Assembly (NCBI RefSeq): GCF_002776525.5
Contig: NC_045441.1
Span: 83,587,954 to 83,651,953 of the forward strand
Direction: 5' to 3'
Source of the DNA: Piliocolobus tephrosceles
Lineage: Eukaryota; Chordata; Mammalia; Primates; Cercopithecidae
Length of the DNA: 64,000 bases
Part shown: one piece after another, positions 11,915 through 24,079 of the stretch
How positions within the stretch are numbered: position 1 is the first letter of the stretch
Layout: each line of letters opens with the position of its first letter
The notes under the pieces: model-generated
Seen by the model: the letters and a program-made list of their open reading frames with translations, nothing else
Database searches by the model: none
What the model was told of the DNA's origin: nothing
Translations under genes and position numbers: made by a program

Positions 11915-13430
11915 AATATTGCAGTAGGTGTCATGAATGGACAATGTATTTCATAAATTCACTTTTATATAGTTTATAAAGTTTGGTTCTTAATTATTTA
12001 GGTTGCAGGCTAAGATTAAATCAGTGTCAGGAAGTTCAATAAAAATAGACACTGAGGTCACAAGGGTGAATGCATATGTAGTGGCTGCCAGTACTCAATC
12101 TTGTAAGTCACAAGCCTGCTCCCAAGCATAACATGGAATTTGATGTAAAATGTTTAACATCCTTTGTGATACTTCTTAAATCTAATCAAATTAATATGTG
12201 CTTATTAGCAAGTCTCGGTGTACTAAACTATGCATAGTAACTGTGAAAAATTGGGGATAAAATGAAAACAAGATATATATCTTACTTATCCCCAGGACGT
12301 ACTATTTATTTGGAAATATAAAACACATATGAAAATTCTAAGAACTTTACAATTTGTTTTTAAAAAGTTTGAAATGAATGTAATACAGCATTACTTCAAA
12401 GGAGAGAGCTTCATAGGGGATAGCTTGAGATGACTGGTGGTTTGCAGCAGGGGATTCTCTAATATAGTCTGAAAGATTATGCAGCTCTCAGATTGGCAAA
12501 AAGGAATTTCTAATTTGCTCATCAAGTGAAGATATCAGTAGATAAGAAATGAGAATCATGCAGATAATTGCAATAACAGAGAGGAAGGGAAACAGCAAGA
12601 AGTTCTCTATCTAGAGCAGAGAAGTATGAGAAATGTAGTCACAGAAGACAGGCAAGGTTTGTAGCAAAATATCTTACCCAGGGATACATTCCATAAACAC
12701 TGGTCAGAATGGAAGGCACCCAACAAACAGGATGAGGAAACTGAGCAGTGTCCTTTGGCTAAAGGGGGCTATCTTATATTCTTTCTAGGAGGAATGACAA
12801 TGAATCCTGAGGGTTAGGAAGACTAATCAGTAAGTAAGGTGTTAGGAAGAAGGAAAAGGAGCCTGGCAGCTGATGAGGTATCAGTCAGAAGAAAGTCACA
12901 GAAATCTGTGTTTGAGGTTCTGATGACCTGGATATAAGAATGGAGGAATACAGAATGGGGGGGGGGGGGGGGGGGGGGGGGGGATCTACTTATTTAAAAA
13001 GAAATATTTGTAAGTTCTCCTGGCTGCTTTTTTTAAGTAAAAAGACACCTCAGGTTTCAAAATAAAGTCACCAGAAATATTTATGAAGTCCCCAGCACTC
13101 AGAATTTATAACACTTAGTCATCACCATTGAACGGGCTCTATTCCTCTCTCAAATGATTTATTATTTTGATTTTGACTGAGTTTGTGATTCTGGGACTTT
13201 TGCCAAAAGATCTAGAGACCAATTTAATAAGTATATGTTGGTTAGTATATGTAATTTAAGAAAATAAATTGAAAAAATAAACAATATAGAATGAAAGAAA
13301 CCTTATTAATCACAGTAATACATTTAATTTAGGTAATTTGAGTCTACTCTGGAAAAGAGAGTAAACTGTCATAATGAATTATATACAAACCCCAAAAACT
13401 ATTCACTTAATTAATCACTCAGGTAAGTAA
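11915..13430. other. Unassigned DNA with a poly-G tract
   Basis: No gene or repeat family recognised. The stretch holds the 27-base poly-G tract described separately. Confidence 0.45.
12957..12983. repeat. Poly-G homopolymer, 27 bases
   Basis: An uninterrupted run of 27 G between ACAGAAT and ATCTAC. Poly-G/poly-C runs this long are rare in mammalian DNA and sit oddly in an AT-rich context. It could be a true, G-quadruplex-prone tract or a sequencing or consensus artefact. Confidence 0.95.
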
Positions 13431-13434
13431 ATAA

Positions 13435-13560
13435 CATATTCATTCAAAAAATTTTATGTTGAGTACCTACTACATGTAAGGAACTATACGAGCTGCTAGA
13501 GGTAGAAGTGACAGTAGGACAATATCTTTCCTTAAGACATATACAGATTGGTCAAAATAA
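13435..13560 (-). mobile_element. L2 3'-end fragment, antisense
   Basis: The words ATTCATTCAAAAAATTTTAT, TTGAGTACCTACTACATGTA and ACTATACGAGCTGCTAGAGG follow the reverse complement of an L2 3' end. Old and diverged. Confidence 0.55.
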
Positions 13561-13699
13561 TCACTCAGGACATCAGAGAATCACAGAGGTGTGTCCCCAT
13601 ATATGCTGCCTCCAACACCATGGAGAGGAATAGGACTCTGATGTGGGAGAGCAAGAAGAGGTATTGTATTATTTAAGTGAAGTTAACTTTGCTTTTTTC

Positions 13700-14460
13700 C
13701 TCTTAGAGTCATTTTTGACTTCTTTTTACTCTCATATCCAACATTCAATCCACCAGCAAATTCTGCTAGGTCTACCTTCACAATCTATCCCAAATCACAC
13801 TCTCCCTTGCTATGAACCCAGATCAAATTCCAATTACCTCACATGTGAAATCACTGCAATAGTCTCCTCACTGGTTGCCTTGCTTCCATCCTTGCCTTCC
13901 AGATCTCTTCTCCATCCAACATCCAGAATGAGTTTTTGTAATTAAGTCAGATCCCATCACTTCTCTTGTCAAAGCCTACACTCCTTTAGAGAGCAAAGCA
14001 AAGTACTCATAATGACCTATAGAGCCCTGCATAGACTGCATTTGTCTCCAATCTCCTTTCCATTCCCCTTGCAACTTCATTTGTGCCATATGGCCACCTT
14101 GCTGTTTCCCAGCAAATTAAGCATATGCTCACCCCAGGGATCCATTCCTCTTCTCTCTGTGAGGAATGTTTTTCCTTAGATTTCTTCTCTTACTTCTTTC
14201 TGTCTGCATAGATATCACTTAATGTAAACGTCTTTTTCTGACTATCCTACAGAAAATAGCATCACCCATCAAGTTTGAGTCACCTGTTTTATTCTTGTTT
14301 ATCATATATTTGTTTATTGTTTGTCTCTCCATGCTGGAATAAAAATGCCTCGAGAAGAGAAACTTAGTATATTTTTGCTCCCTGCAGTATTTTTAGAAGA
14401 ATGTTTGGTCCATATGGAATGTCCACAGTCAGTATTTGTTGAATTAGTGAGTCAAATATA
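13700..14460 (+). mobile_element. L2 LINE 3' portion, sense
   Basis: It shows the L2 3' order: ATCACTGCAATAGTCTCCTC, CAGATCCCATCACTTCTCTT, AGCCTACACTCCTTTAGAG, then the 3' segment (TTTATTGTTTGTCTCTCC) ending TATTTGTTGAATTAGTGAG at about 14450. About 760 bp, decayed. An antisense L2 piece lies just upstream, so the pair is a head-to-head arrangement of old fragments. Confidence 0.75.
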
Positions 14461-14464
14461 ACTG

Positions 14465-15035
14465 ACATGAGCTTAAGGCTTTTGTTATTTTCATCCTACC
14501 TAAATGGGCATTTAAACAAAGGATAACTATTAAAGAGATAGCCCCCCTTTACACCCAGTAAGTCTTTTGCCTATAATCCCTCTAAATGTTTAAGAAGCCC
14601 ATGTATTACTACTTTTTATTTTAACATTTAAATAGAATTTCACAGAGATTTTGAACAAAAAAGGTTACGTTAGTCATGCTAGGAAAATTCTAAAACATAG
14701 GTGTGCGTTAAAAAATCGCTCAGAAATTTTTTCCCTTGACTAACTTTTATCCATGACTAACTTTATATAGATATAAAATATATATATATAGATATCATGT
14801 TGTATGTAAAATGGTGTACTCTGATTTTCAATACTTAATATTTAGGTTTTTGTCGTGTACTGTAATTAAAGTTCTATGGGACTGTAATGTATACGTGTCT
14901 ATGCTTGTAAATTGTTTTTCAGACATTGCATGTCAAAATATGCTTTGATGAGCACACGTGATGTCTCTCTCACCTCACTCTTGCTAAGAGTTGAGGAGCA
15001 GGTAGTAGAGAGGTTGAGAGCTCAAAAGCAAAAGA
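14465..15035. other. Unassigned AT-rich DNA
   Basis: No gene or repeat recognised apart from a short AT microsatellite near 14765-14800. Confidence 0.4.
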
Positions 15036-15039
15036 GAGA

Positions 15040-15240
15040 CTGTCCAAGTTCTGGTACCAGTTTCACCACTTGTTACCTTTGCGATCCTGGAAAATATTTC
15101 GTCTCTTACTTTTTCCATCTGTAAACAGGCAATAATAATGATACCAGTCTCATAGGTTTATTAAGAGAATTAAATTGAATATATGCAAAGTGCTTAGAAT
15201 AGTTCCTAGCAAATACTGAGCACATATAAATGTTAGATGT
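15040..15240 (-). mobile_element. MIR element, antisense
   Basis: The order CCACTTGTTACC, TTTTTCCATCTGTAAACAGG, AATAATAATGATACCAG, AGAGAATTAAATTGAATATA, AGTGCTTAGAATAGTTCC is the reverse complement of MIR. Confidence 0.72.
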
Positions 15241-15339
15241 TAACATGAAGAAAATAAAATTCAATATCTTGCATGAACATTTCAAATATTTACCAATATG
15301 AGTAAAAAAGTGATAATATTCAACTATTTCTTCTATTAT

Positions 15340-15840
15340 AAATGAAATTAAATAATTTTCCGTTTCTTGATCATTTCAATTTCTTCCTTTGTAATAGGTC
15401 TGCTTAAGTCCTTTGCTTATTTCTTATTCATTTATGAAGACTATTAATATATTAAGATTAACTCTTTACATATATATTAAAATTATTTCTCTAACTTAAT
15501 ACATAATTTAATATTACTTATTATTTTTGTATTTTACAGAAATTCTTAAATTTATATTGTAAAACCTATCAGTTTATGGTTAAATTTTTTCCATTACTTT
15601 CTGCTTCTAAATTTTTTCCAGCATTTAATGATTTAAAATTTTATAGTTAGCTCTTTAATTTATCTGGAAATTATTTGAGTATGTGGTATGATGTGAGATT
15701 TTACTTTGAATTTTCCTGGAACCAATATTCTCAATATCATGTATTTAAAAATTCATTCATTTCCACTGTTACATTACTTCCCTTATATTAAGTTTTAATG
15801 TATGATATGTATATATATGCACACACATTTATACATGAAT
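15340..15840 (-). mobile_element. Old L1 fragment, antisense
   Basis: Phrases such as GGTCTGCTTAAGTCCTTTGC, the TCTTTACATATATATTAAAA stretch and TTATCTGGAAATTATTTGAG follow an antisense ancient L1 ORF2/3' region. No open frame remains. Confidence 0.6.
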
Positions 15841-15844
15841 AAAT

Positions 15845-18800
15845 ACATCATAGAAAATTTAATTCTGTATCTTAAAGATTATTTTCAATTTCATAGCAAT
15901 ATTGTGGAATAAACAAATAAATAGATAAATTTGAGTTGAATTGACAGTAAAGATAAAAATTGCATTAGTATGGTTTTCTGTTGTCTGTCCAATTGAGACT
16001 AAATATTTCCTTCACAGGGAACTCTTAATATAAAATTCCAATTAAAGCTGGAAAGCCATGTGTGAGAACCTCCTGCAGTGCTTGCTCCATGTGGATGATC
16101 TGTGCAATGCTAACAGCTTCATACACTGAGTGTGCTTGTGCATGAGCCTGTTATTAACAAGCCCACTCAAATAATCTAACTAATGTATAGCACAATAAAG
16201 AGAACAACTAGAAATATCACAATGTCAAACAAAGCATTCGTGAGATTCTAATCTTTGTTTCTAGCCATTTAAGCTCGTTTACCTGCTGTTGTTTTAAAAG
16301 CCCATACTCTCATTAACACTGAAAAGGACAGAGGTTTTCAAGAGTTATGTAGACCTGCTGCTCACCACTGGCCTTCATATTTTAATGAACTTCACATTTT
16401 TAAACTAAACAAATTTCAAGTACCATATCTTTAGCTTATCTCATAATGAGCATGGAAATCTTGTTTCAAGTCTTTCAGTTATTAAAGATAGATGGATAGA
16501 TAAACACATACATACATGCATGCTTACATGGAATGGTGGTCCATTGCTGCCTAGAGCTCTGGGAGTAGATGACTGCAGGTATATTAGAGGCTCCTCCCCT
16601 AGGGAGAAACACAACCTCCTTCTGGGCAGCCAAGAAGAGAAATGCCAGGGCTGAGGCAAAGATTGTTTTTGGAACATCATAGAGCCCTTGGTGAATTTAG
16701 CAAAAAAAGTTAATGGCCCTTTCATCCACATAACATTGCCCTTTTTGATTCATTTTTGGCTAATTCTTCCTACTCAAAGCTGCTGTAATAAGATAAGCCG
16801 ACCTCCTACATGAGTTTTCAAGGCATGTAAAAGCCAATCCTAAATCACAAAATTCTGGCTTTCATTTTGTAGTGAAAGGTGCTGTGTTTTCAGTAGATTT
16901 ATGGATGTCAGTAGATATTATTGGTCCTTTTTTTCTGGTTTTACTTGTTTTTCTACAAATATTTGTGGTAGATTTTCCAAAGAACTTTGTAGCAATAAAG
17001 GACTTATTTTGTTAAAAACTTGCTTACTCTTTGTTCATTTGTGTAATTCAACATAATATTACCTGATAACAAGAACAGACTCTAATTAGGGAAGAAAGTA
17101 GGGAACCTGTTTTAGAAGGTAAATATATACTGTATAAACTGATGCTAATATACAACTTGTAAATCAGGAATACACAGTTTCAAAGGTCAACTTGAAGAGA
17201 GATAGTTACTCAAAGCTCCTTACAAAATGCAGAGACTTTACTACATTATGTTCAAACAGTCCAGAGTAAGCTGTAACAGAAAACTAGACCATTGGTAGAT
17301 GTGTCCATTAATGGCTAGGAGAAAAACATTTAAGTCATTCAAAGTTGTAATTTTCAAGACTCCTGAACCTATGCTCTGTCAAGGTACAGCCCACCAAAGA
17401 TACAAGGTGAGAATATAGTTAAGGCTTTGAGTGAACTTCAAATAAGGCCTTTATGAGAGAGACATTTCCAAAGACTAAATCAAGTATTTTCCCAAGAGAA
17501 ACATAGTTCAATTGTTAACCATGTCAAACCTATAAAGAATTGGTCTTCAAGCCTCCTTCTACTAAATTATCTCAGACCAAGAAACATTCTACATTTCAAT
17601 ACCTCTCATCAGAGTACCTTGTCATCTCTTACATTCTCCAATGTATCATCAAAGCTTTCTAGGATTCTAAATATGGTTGCTTGTTTCAATGAGAGGGTAA
17701 TCATCAGAGTAACATTTTTTTTTTTTTTTAATAATGTGGGAAGAATCATCCACAGAATTCTTTACTACATCGGGAATCCAAGTGGAAAGTGGGAAATAGG
17801 AAATCGGACCTTCCAATAGAACCTTCTCAGTTAACCTCATCAGTGCAGCTGTGGTTCAGAAAAGGGACAGGATACACAGTGCCGCACACTATGAACAACG
17901 CACAGGGTTAGCTCTCATAAGGTGGACTAGCAATGCAAGACCACAACACAAGGATCCTCTGGTCCTTCATTGCTACTCCATGGAGAGAAGTGCTTTTGCT
18001 GCAGAGCTTGACCTGCTGGTGGAGGGAATGCGGTCCTATGCCATTTGACATGTTCATGAGCTAGCTAAGGAATGGAAAGGGGACACCTAGCTTTCTACAT
18101 TACAAAGGATCTTCTGCTCCAGGAAATAGTTTCAGTGTTACTCAGTATCTCATGACGTCAACACTGCTAACTTCAGCCAGCTTTTCTTTCCTTCCTAGTC
18201 TTCACTATCAATCCACCAAAATTAAAATGTGGGAAGGGAGACACATGGGCCCTGAGACCAAAGATGAGTGTTTCCTCAGGAATACAAACCCATATTTTTC
18301 TTACCCCAGATTTAATAAATATATTTTTTTAAAAATCCACCATACTCTGACTTCTCTGTTTTAACACTTTTGAGCTGCTTCACTGACCCCTGAAAAAAGG
18401 TATTTCTTGATGTTGTTCTCTCTGGCAGAAAGACATTTTTCAGAATGCCAAAAGGTTATGAACTTTTGTGTCTGTCCAACATTCTATAAAAAATAAAGAC
18501 CACTGTTTTCTTCCCCTGATACTTCATACTACAGCAGTCTTTCACAGAAAGTTTTTTCTTCATGGCACACTGAGAAAATCATGATACTTATACTACATAA
18601 TGGACAAGTTGGGATGAGTTTTGAAATAGAGGGAATTTGGTGTAAAAATTAATTACATGTTCCAACAAAAATAAATTATTAATAATTAATGGGCACATTT
18701 ACTTGTGTATATAACATAAATAACCTTTATAATTTATATAATTTATAAATAACTTCTAAAACTTTCAAAGGAAATCTTAAAACAAATCTAATGAGAAACT

Positions 18801-19435
18801 TGAGTTTGTTTTCATGATGATACTTTTTTCAACATTTGTGATGTCTATACACAATTTCTGATCAATTTTCAATATCTTCAAATTCTTGGTAGTTACCATG
18901 ATAAGAAATATTTTTCCACACATGATAGAAAATTACAGAATTTTTTTGGTTTTATTTAGCTGTGAATGAACACTTATTTTTCTCCATTAACATGATTTTG
19001 GTTAGTTCCATCTCTTATAATTGTACTTTAGAGTTTGATTATTCTTCAATATCAATAGTTCTTCCTTGTCTTTCACTGATGTATACAATATTGTAAAATT
19101 GTGTGATAATTCAAATGTATTTATATTCCTTTAGAAGCTTTTTACATTAAATAGTTTAAGAGACTTCCAGTTTCAGTTCTGACATGTAAACAGATTAGAA
19201 TTCATCACTCTCAACCTTAACAAGAAAAACCTGGACAAACTGAGAATCAGTGACTGTTTTTGGATCCATCGTAGAACTATACATCACTAGACAAACCAAA
19301 ACCCCCAAATATGAAGAGACATGTGTACCTAAATACACACAGGCTAGACCTGCTTAACTGGAACCAAAGCCCCTAGAGCCATATGCTGATAATTTTGAGG
19401 AATTGCTGGAAGACTAATCCTAGTTTGTGGAGTAT
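15845..19435. other. Unassigned DNA, no gene recognised
   Basis: About 3.6 kb in which I recognise no repeat family, exon or RNA. Short frames (16441-16731, 17619-17819, 17851-18048) have no motif and no codon pattern that I would trust. A T run sits at 17708-17721. Confidence 0.4.
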
Positions 19436-19439
19436 GGCA

Positions 19440-21115
19440 ACAAAATGAAATAAAAGTTACACAGTTTGGAAATGAAGTAACAAAAACCATCTTTATTTAA
19501 AGATGGCATAATTTTCAATGTAACAATGTCCAGAGAATCTACAACAGCCTCCTTTAAGTAATAAGCAAGAAATAGCAAACTCACAGGATACAAGGTCAAC
19601 ATACAGAAGTCAATTGCTTTACTTTACACTGGCATTGGACAATTGGCATATGAAATTTAAAAAGCAATATCATTTACAATAACATCCCAAAAATGAAGTA
19701 CTTTGGTATAAAGACCATATATTCTGTGCTTACGGGTTAGAAGACTCAAAATTATTAAGATATCAGTTTTTCCTAACTTGACGTGTAGATTCAGCTCAAT
19801 CCTAATTAAAATTCTGGTAGGTTATTCTGTAGATATTGACAAACTGATTTAAAATTTACACAAAAAAGCAAAGAATCTAAAGTGGCCAACAGAATAGTGA
19901 AGAACAAAGTTGAAGAACTTATACCAACTAATTTCAATACTTATTACAAAGCTACAGTAATCAAGACAGCATGTTATTAGAGAAAGAACAGAGACAAAAA
20001 TCAGTGGGACAGAAGAGAAGGTCTAGACATAAAATCACATACATAAATAAACTGATTTTGACAAAGGTGCAAAGGCAATTCAATGGAAAAAGGATAGTCT
20101 TTTCAAGAAATGGTATTAGAACCTTTAGACATTCATATGTAAAAACGAAAAAAGAAATGAAAAAAAAAAAAAAAAAAAAAAAAACTTAGACACAAACCTT
20201 ACCCAAAAATATTTGCAAAATATATGTGGTAAAGGACTTTTATACAAAATATATAAATATTTAAAACTCAACAATAAGAAAAAAAACTATTAAAAGTAGG
20301 CAAAAGTTTGAATAGACACCTCATCAAAGAAAATCTACAAATAGCAAATATGCAAATAGGATGATATTCAACCTTATTTGTTATTAGAGAAATGTCAAAT
20401 AAAACAATGAGATATCACTACACAAGTACTAGAATAGCTACAGTCTAAAAATTGACAATAGCAATTGCTGGAGGAGATACAGAACAAGAACTCTCAGCCA
20501 TTATTGGTGGAAATGTAAATGATATGACCACATTGGAAGATCATTTACCAGTTTCTTACAAAACCAAACATATTCACCATACAATCCAGCAATCATGTTC
20601 CTCACTATTTACCTAACTGATCCGAAAACACTTCCACTTAAAAATCTGCACTCCAGGTTAATAGCAGCTTTCATTCACAATTGCCAAAAATGATGAGCAG
20701 CTAAAATGTTATTTAATAGGCAAATGGATAAACAAAGTATAGTATATCTATATAATGGATATTATTTAGTAACTCAAAATAATCTATCAAGCCATGTGAA
20801 TAACAAGGCTGAATCTTAAATTTATACTTCTAGTGAAAGAAGTCAGTCTGAAAAGGCTAGATACTATGTGATTATATTTATATGATATCCTTTAAAAATG
20901 CAAAATAATAGAGATAGTAAACAGATCAGTGGTTACAAGAGTTTGGAGGGAGGGGGAGGGCTAAATAGGTAGAGTACAAGGAATTTTATAGGGTGCTGAA
21001 AGTCTTCTGTGTGGTTCTGTAAGAGTAGATACGTGACATTATACATTTGTCAAAATCATAGAATTTCACAGCACAAAGAGTGGACCCTAATAGATGCAAA
21101 TTTTAAAAATCTTTT
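19440..21115 (+). mobile_element. Old L1 3' portion, sense
   Basis: Sense-strand L1 ORF2 C-terminal coding remnants (for example TCCAGCAATCATGTTCCTCA, ATGGATAAACAAAGTATAGT) lead into a 3'UTR with GTGACATTATACATTTGTCA and GTGGACCCTAATAGATGC near 21090. A 26-base A run at about 20160 interrupts it. Many stops; no function. L1MB/MC age is inferred. Confidence 0.78.
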
Positions 21116-21118
21116 AGG

Positions 21119-21449
21119 GGGCTGGACATGATGGCTTGTGCCGGTACTTTCAGCACTTTGAGAGACCAATCACTTGATGCCAAGGTTTGACACTAGCCTG
21201 GGTATACAGTAAGACCTCTTCTTAAAAAAAAAAAAAAAAACTAAATTAAATTAAATTAAATTAGCTGGGTGTGGTGACATGTGCCTGTAGTTCTAGCTAC
21301 TTGGGAGGCTGATGCAGGACTGCTGGAGCCCAGGAGTTCAAGGCCACATAACATGGGCTATGATTGTGCTATGATTGTGCCACTGCACTCCACCCTGGGC
21401 AACAGAGCAAACCCTGTCTCTAAAAAAAACAAATAAATAAAAAATAAAA
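21119..21449 (+). mobile_element. AluJ-type element
   Basis: Dimeric Alu with a strongly decayed left arm, a middle A-rich stretch (21223-21262 including ATTAAATTAAATT) and a right arm with GCCACTGCACTCCACCCTGG and a terminal A-rich tail. The divergence and diagnostic AluJ-like right arm (CTGGAGCCCAGGAGTTCAAG) place it among the oldest Alus. It abuts the 3' end of the L1. Confidence 0.85.
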
Positions 21450-22940
21450 GTAAATCATTTAGGAGGTTGAAGGCTCCTAAGCCAAAATACGGATAGGGAC
21501 AAAATAACATAACTGAACCACAAGTATATGAACCCCAATCTCACAGAAGCAGCTTGGCAAAAATGAGGCTCACCTAAGTAATTTTGGAAGTGAGCAGAAA
21601 TTGTAAGACTTAAAAGGGACAGTACGTAAACACTATACTAGAGATGATAACATTGTTTCCCTCCACAGGGGTACAGTTTAACTTTCTACAACCATTATAA
21701 ATCTGTACTGCACTTGAACAGTAAAGTCCATGGCTGGCAGATGGTGGGAAACCTGGTGTCTTAATGTTGGAGTGGAAGCAAGGGGAGAAGACTAAAATCA
21801 TCCATGGAGTAATATAATAAAGCTAGAGACATCAGTATAAACTCGTATTTTGCTTAATATAGGTACAGATAGAAATAGTTATACATAAATACATAGGTTA
21901 GTATACATATATATATTTACGTATATATATTTCCTTGCTCTGTCAATTGACAGGTCTTAGAAACAAGGAATTCCAGTAGCAGCGAGCACACCTCGTGCTC
22001 AGACCGAGGTTTCTAATACCATTCTCCAATAAAGTGAACCAGGGCTTCTTAGAGCAATAGCTGATTCTAGGATTTGGGGCAGGAAATATAAAACATCAGC
22101 CTAGAATATACTATAATGCCAGAAAGTAAGAAGATGTATGAATGGTGGGAGGACAGAGGAAGGGATGTAAGGAGAGAAGAAAGGAGAAAATACAATAATG
22201 AGAGTATGTCAATGATACACAAGAGCCAAGTGAAAGAGCTTTCCATAGCCAAGATGGATCCATTTGAGCTACCCATAAAGTATTATGGATACTTACTCAA
22301 AATGTAAAGTAAGTAACCTGAATCCATACTAATAAGAAAATGATTGAATAATTAAAGGGAATAGTTCATGTAGATAAATTTAAATAATTTATGTATATAC
22401 TTTGCCTTTATGGAGGTCAACCATAACCCCCCACTTCTTAAGCATGGACTACATATAGTGACTTTCTTATGTAATGCTTTAAATTTACAAACTCTTGACA
22501 AATTTCTTTCTTTTTACTATCAGCATGCTTCAGTATAAAACAGTGGAATGTTGTGTTCTGCTCCCATCACTTTAAATAAAACTAAAAATAGAATTGGAGT
22601 GTAGAGGTTTGAATTTTACTAGAGGTATCATTTTGACAACATTATTATTATGGATTCCAGAATTCCAGGCAAATCTTTACATATAAAAGAGTCTCTGTGA
22701 ATAGAAAAATGTACTCTTTAATTTTAGAGTTTTCAAATTGAACTTAATGTGTAAAGCTTTCACACCTGCCTATCATTGCTGCTGCACAATCAATATGCAA
22801 ACCTATGCATTCTCAGTACTACCTTTTATTTTTTTTTTTACAAAGGGATCATCTACCATGTAAACATGTCATCTCCAAAAGTTGTTTTATTGTTTCTTTC
22901 AAATCACAGAATCATTTCTCATTATACCTCTTCAGCAATT
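21450..22940. other. Unassigned DNA, probably old decayed repeats
   Basis: No gene recognised. 21895-21930 is TA-rich. The 22040-22220 stretch (CCAGGGCTTCTTAGAGCAAT onward) looks vaguely like an old repeat but I cannot name it. Confidence 0.35.
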
Positions 22941-22942
22941 CT

Positions 22943-23094
22943 ATAGTTTCTTTTTTTAAATTTTATGTTTTAAAAAGAGAAGAGATCTCACTATGTTGCT
23001 CAGGCTGGTCTCAAACTCCTGGGCTCAAGAAATCTGCCCACCTCAGCCTTCCAAAGAGCTCAGATTATGGGCATGAGCCACCATGCCTGGCCTT
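22943..23094 (-). mobile_element. Monomeric Alu (FLAM-like), antisense
   Basis: A single left-arm Alu unit in reverse: CTCACTATGTTGCTCAGGCT, CTCAAACTCCTGGGCTCAAG, ending CACCATGCCTGGCC. There is no right arm. A 12-bp duplication, TTCAGCAATTCT, at 22931-22942 and 23095-23106 marks the insertion, so this is a monomer that inserted as such and not a broken dimer. Confidence 0.85.
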
Positions 23095-23106
23095 TTCAGC
23101 AATTCT

Positions 23107-23546
23107 GCATGAGAGGTAAGAAGAGTTAATTGTTTCTATAGCTGATCCCCTGCAAGTGGTCTTTCTGAGAAGGTATGGACTGCTTACAGGGCAGAACCAA
23201 CTGAAAACCCAAATTGCTCCACGGAAAAGAGACACAGCCAAGTACTAATGATATTTAATTCTGTGAGGATGCTGTGGTAGTGGTGGATCAGGGTTGGAAG
23301 TCAGTGGCTTTTCTTGTCATGTGTCTATAAGGGCAAGGCGTGGGCCCAAATTCTTCATCACAGAAGAGGGCCTTGTGTTCTCCTAGCCAAAAAATGAACA
23401 GATCAGTACTGATGGCCTAAGTTCTGTTACATTATACAGCTGTGACTACATTATTTGGTCTACAATTCAAATCATGCCATGGTGCTTTTTCTGGCTGAAC
23501 ATCTAGCCTTGTTTGATTCCTGTGGGATTTCCAGAGTGCCACAAAC
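23107..23546. other. Unassigned DNA
   Basis: Nothing recognised. Confidence 0.4.
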
Positions 23547-23660
23547 ATTTCAGTAACTTTCTCCCCTTATTTCAGTCCTCTAATTTCAGTAACTTTCTCA
23601 TTATAAATATTTCAGTCCTCTTATTTCAGTAACTTTCTCATTATAAACATTTGCTGTGCT
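23547..23660. repeat. Local imperfect tandem repeat, about 40-bp unit
   Basis: The word ATTTCAGTAACTTTCTC starts at 23547, 23583 and 23623, with TATTTCAGTCCTCT between copies. Spacing is 36 then 40 bases, so there are nearly three units. Confidence 0.85.
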
Positions 23661-23726
23661 TATACAAGTTTGTTGTGTTTGTACAACAGGTTTGCTGTGT
23701 GTGCTGCTAGGTTTTTGTGTGTGTGT

Positions 23727-23728
23727 TT

Positions 23729-23759
<31 letters not shown>

Positions 23760-24074
23760 GAGTGGGAGATTGTTTCTTTTTTGTAGAGACAGGGTCTGAC
23801 TCTATCACCCAGGCTGGAGTGAAGGAGTACAGTAACCCAATCATAGTTCATGGTAAACTTAAATTCCTGAGCTCAAGTAATCCTTCCAGTACCTCTGCCT
23901 CCAGAATTGCTAGGACTACAGACACAGGCCTCTATGCCTGGCTGTTTTTGTTTGTTTGTTTTTAGAGACAGAGTCTCACTATGTTGCCTACTGTGAACTC
24001 CTGGCCTCAAGCAATCCTCACAACTAGGCCTCCCAAAATGCTGGGATTCCAGACATGGGCCACCGTGCCTGACC
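23727..24074 (-). mobile_element. AluJ-type element, antisense
   Basis: It begins with a poly-T run of about 28 bases, then reversed right arm (AGACAGGGTCTGACTCTATC), a mid-element T-rich linker with TTTGTTTGTTTGTTTTTAG, and the left arm ending ACCGTGCCTGACC. High divergence fits AluJ. A short GT run precedes the T run. Confidence 0.85.
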
Positions 24075-24079
24075 TAGGT

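Noticed and set aside
17851..18048. A possible small exon or peptide gene
   Set aside because: The 65-codon frame has no recognised domain and no supporting splice or context evidence.
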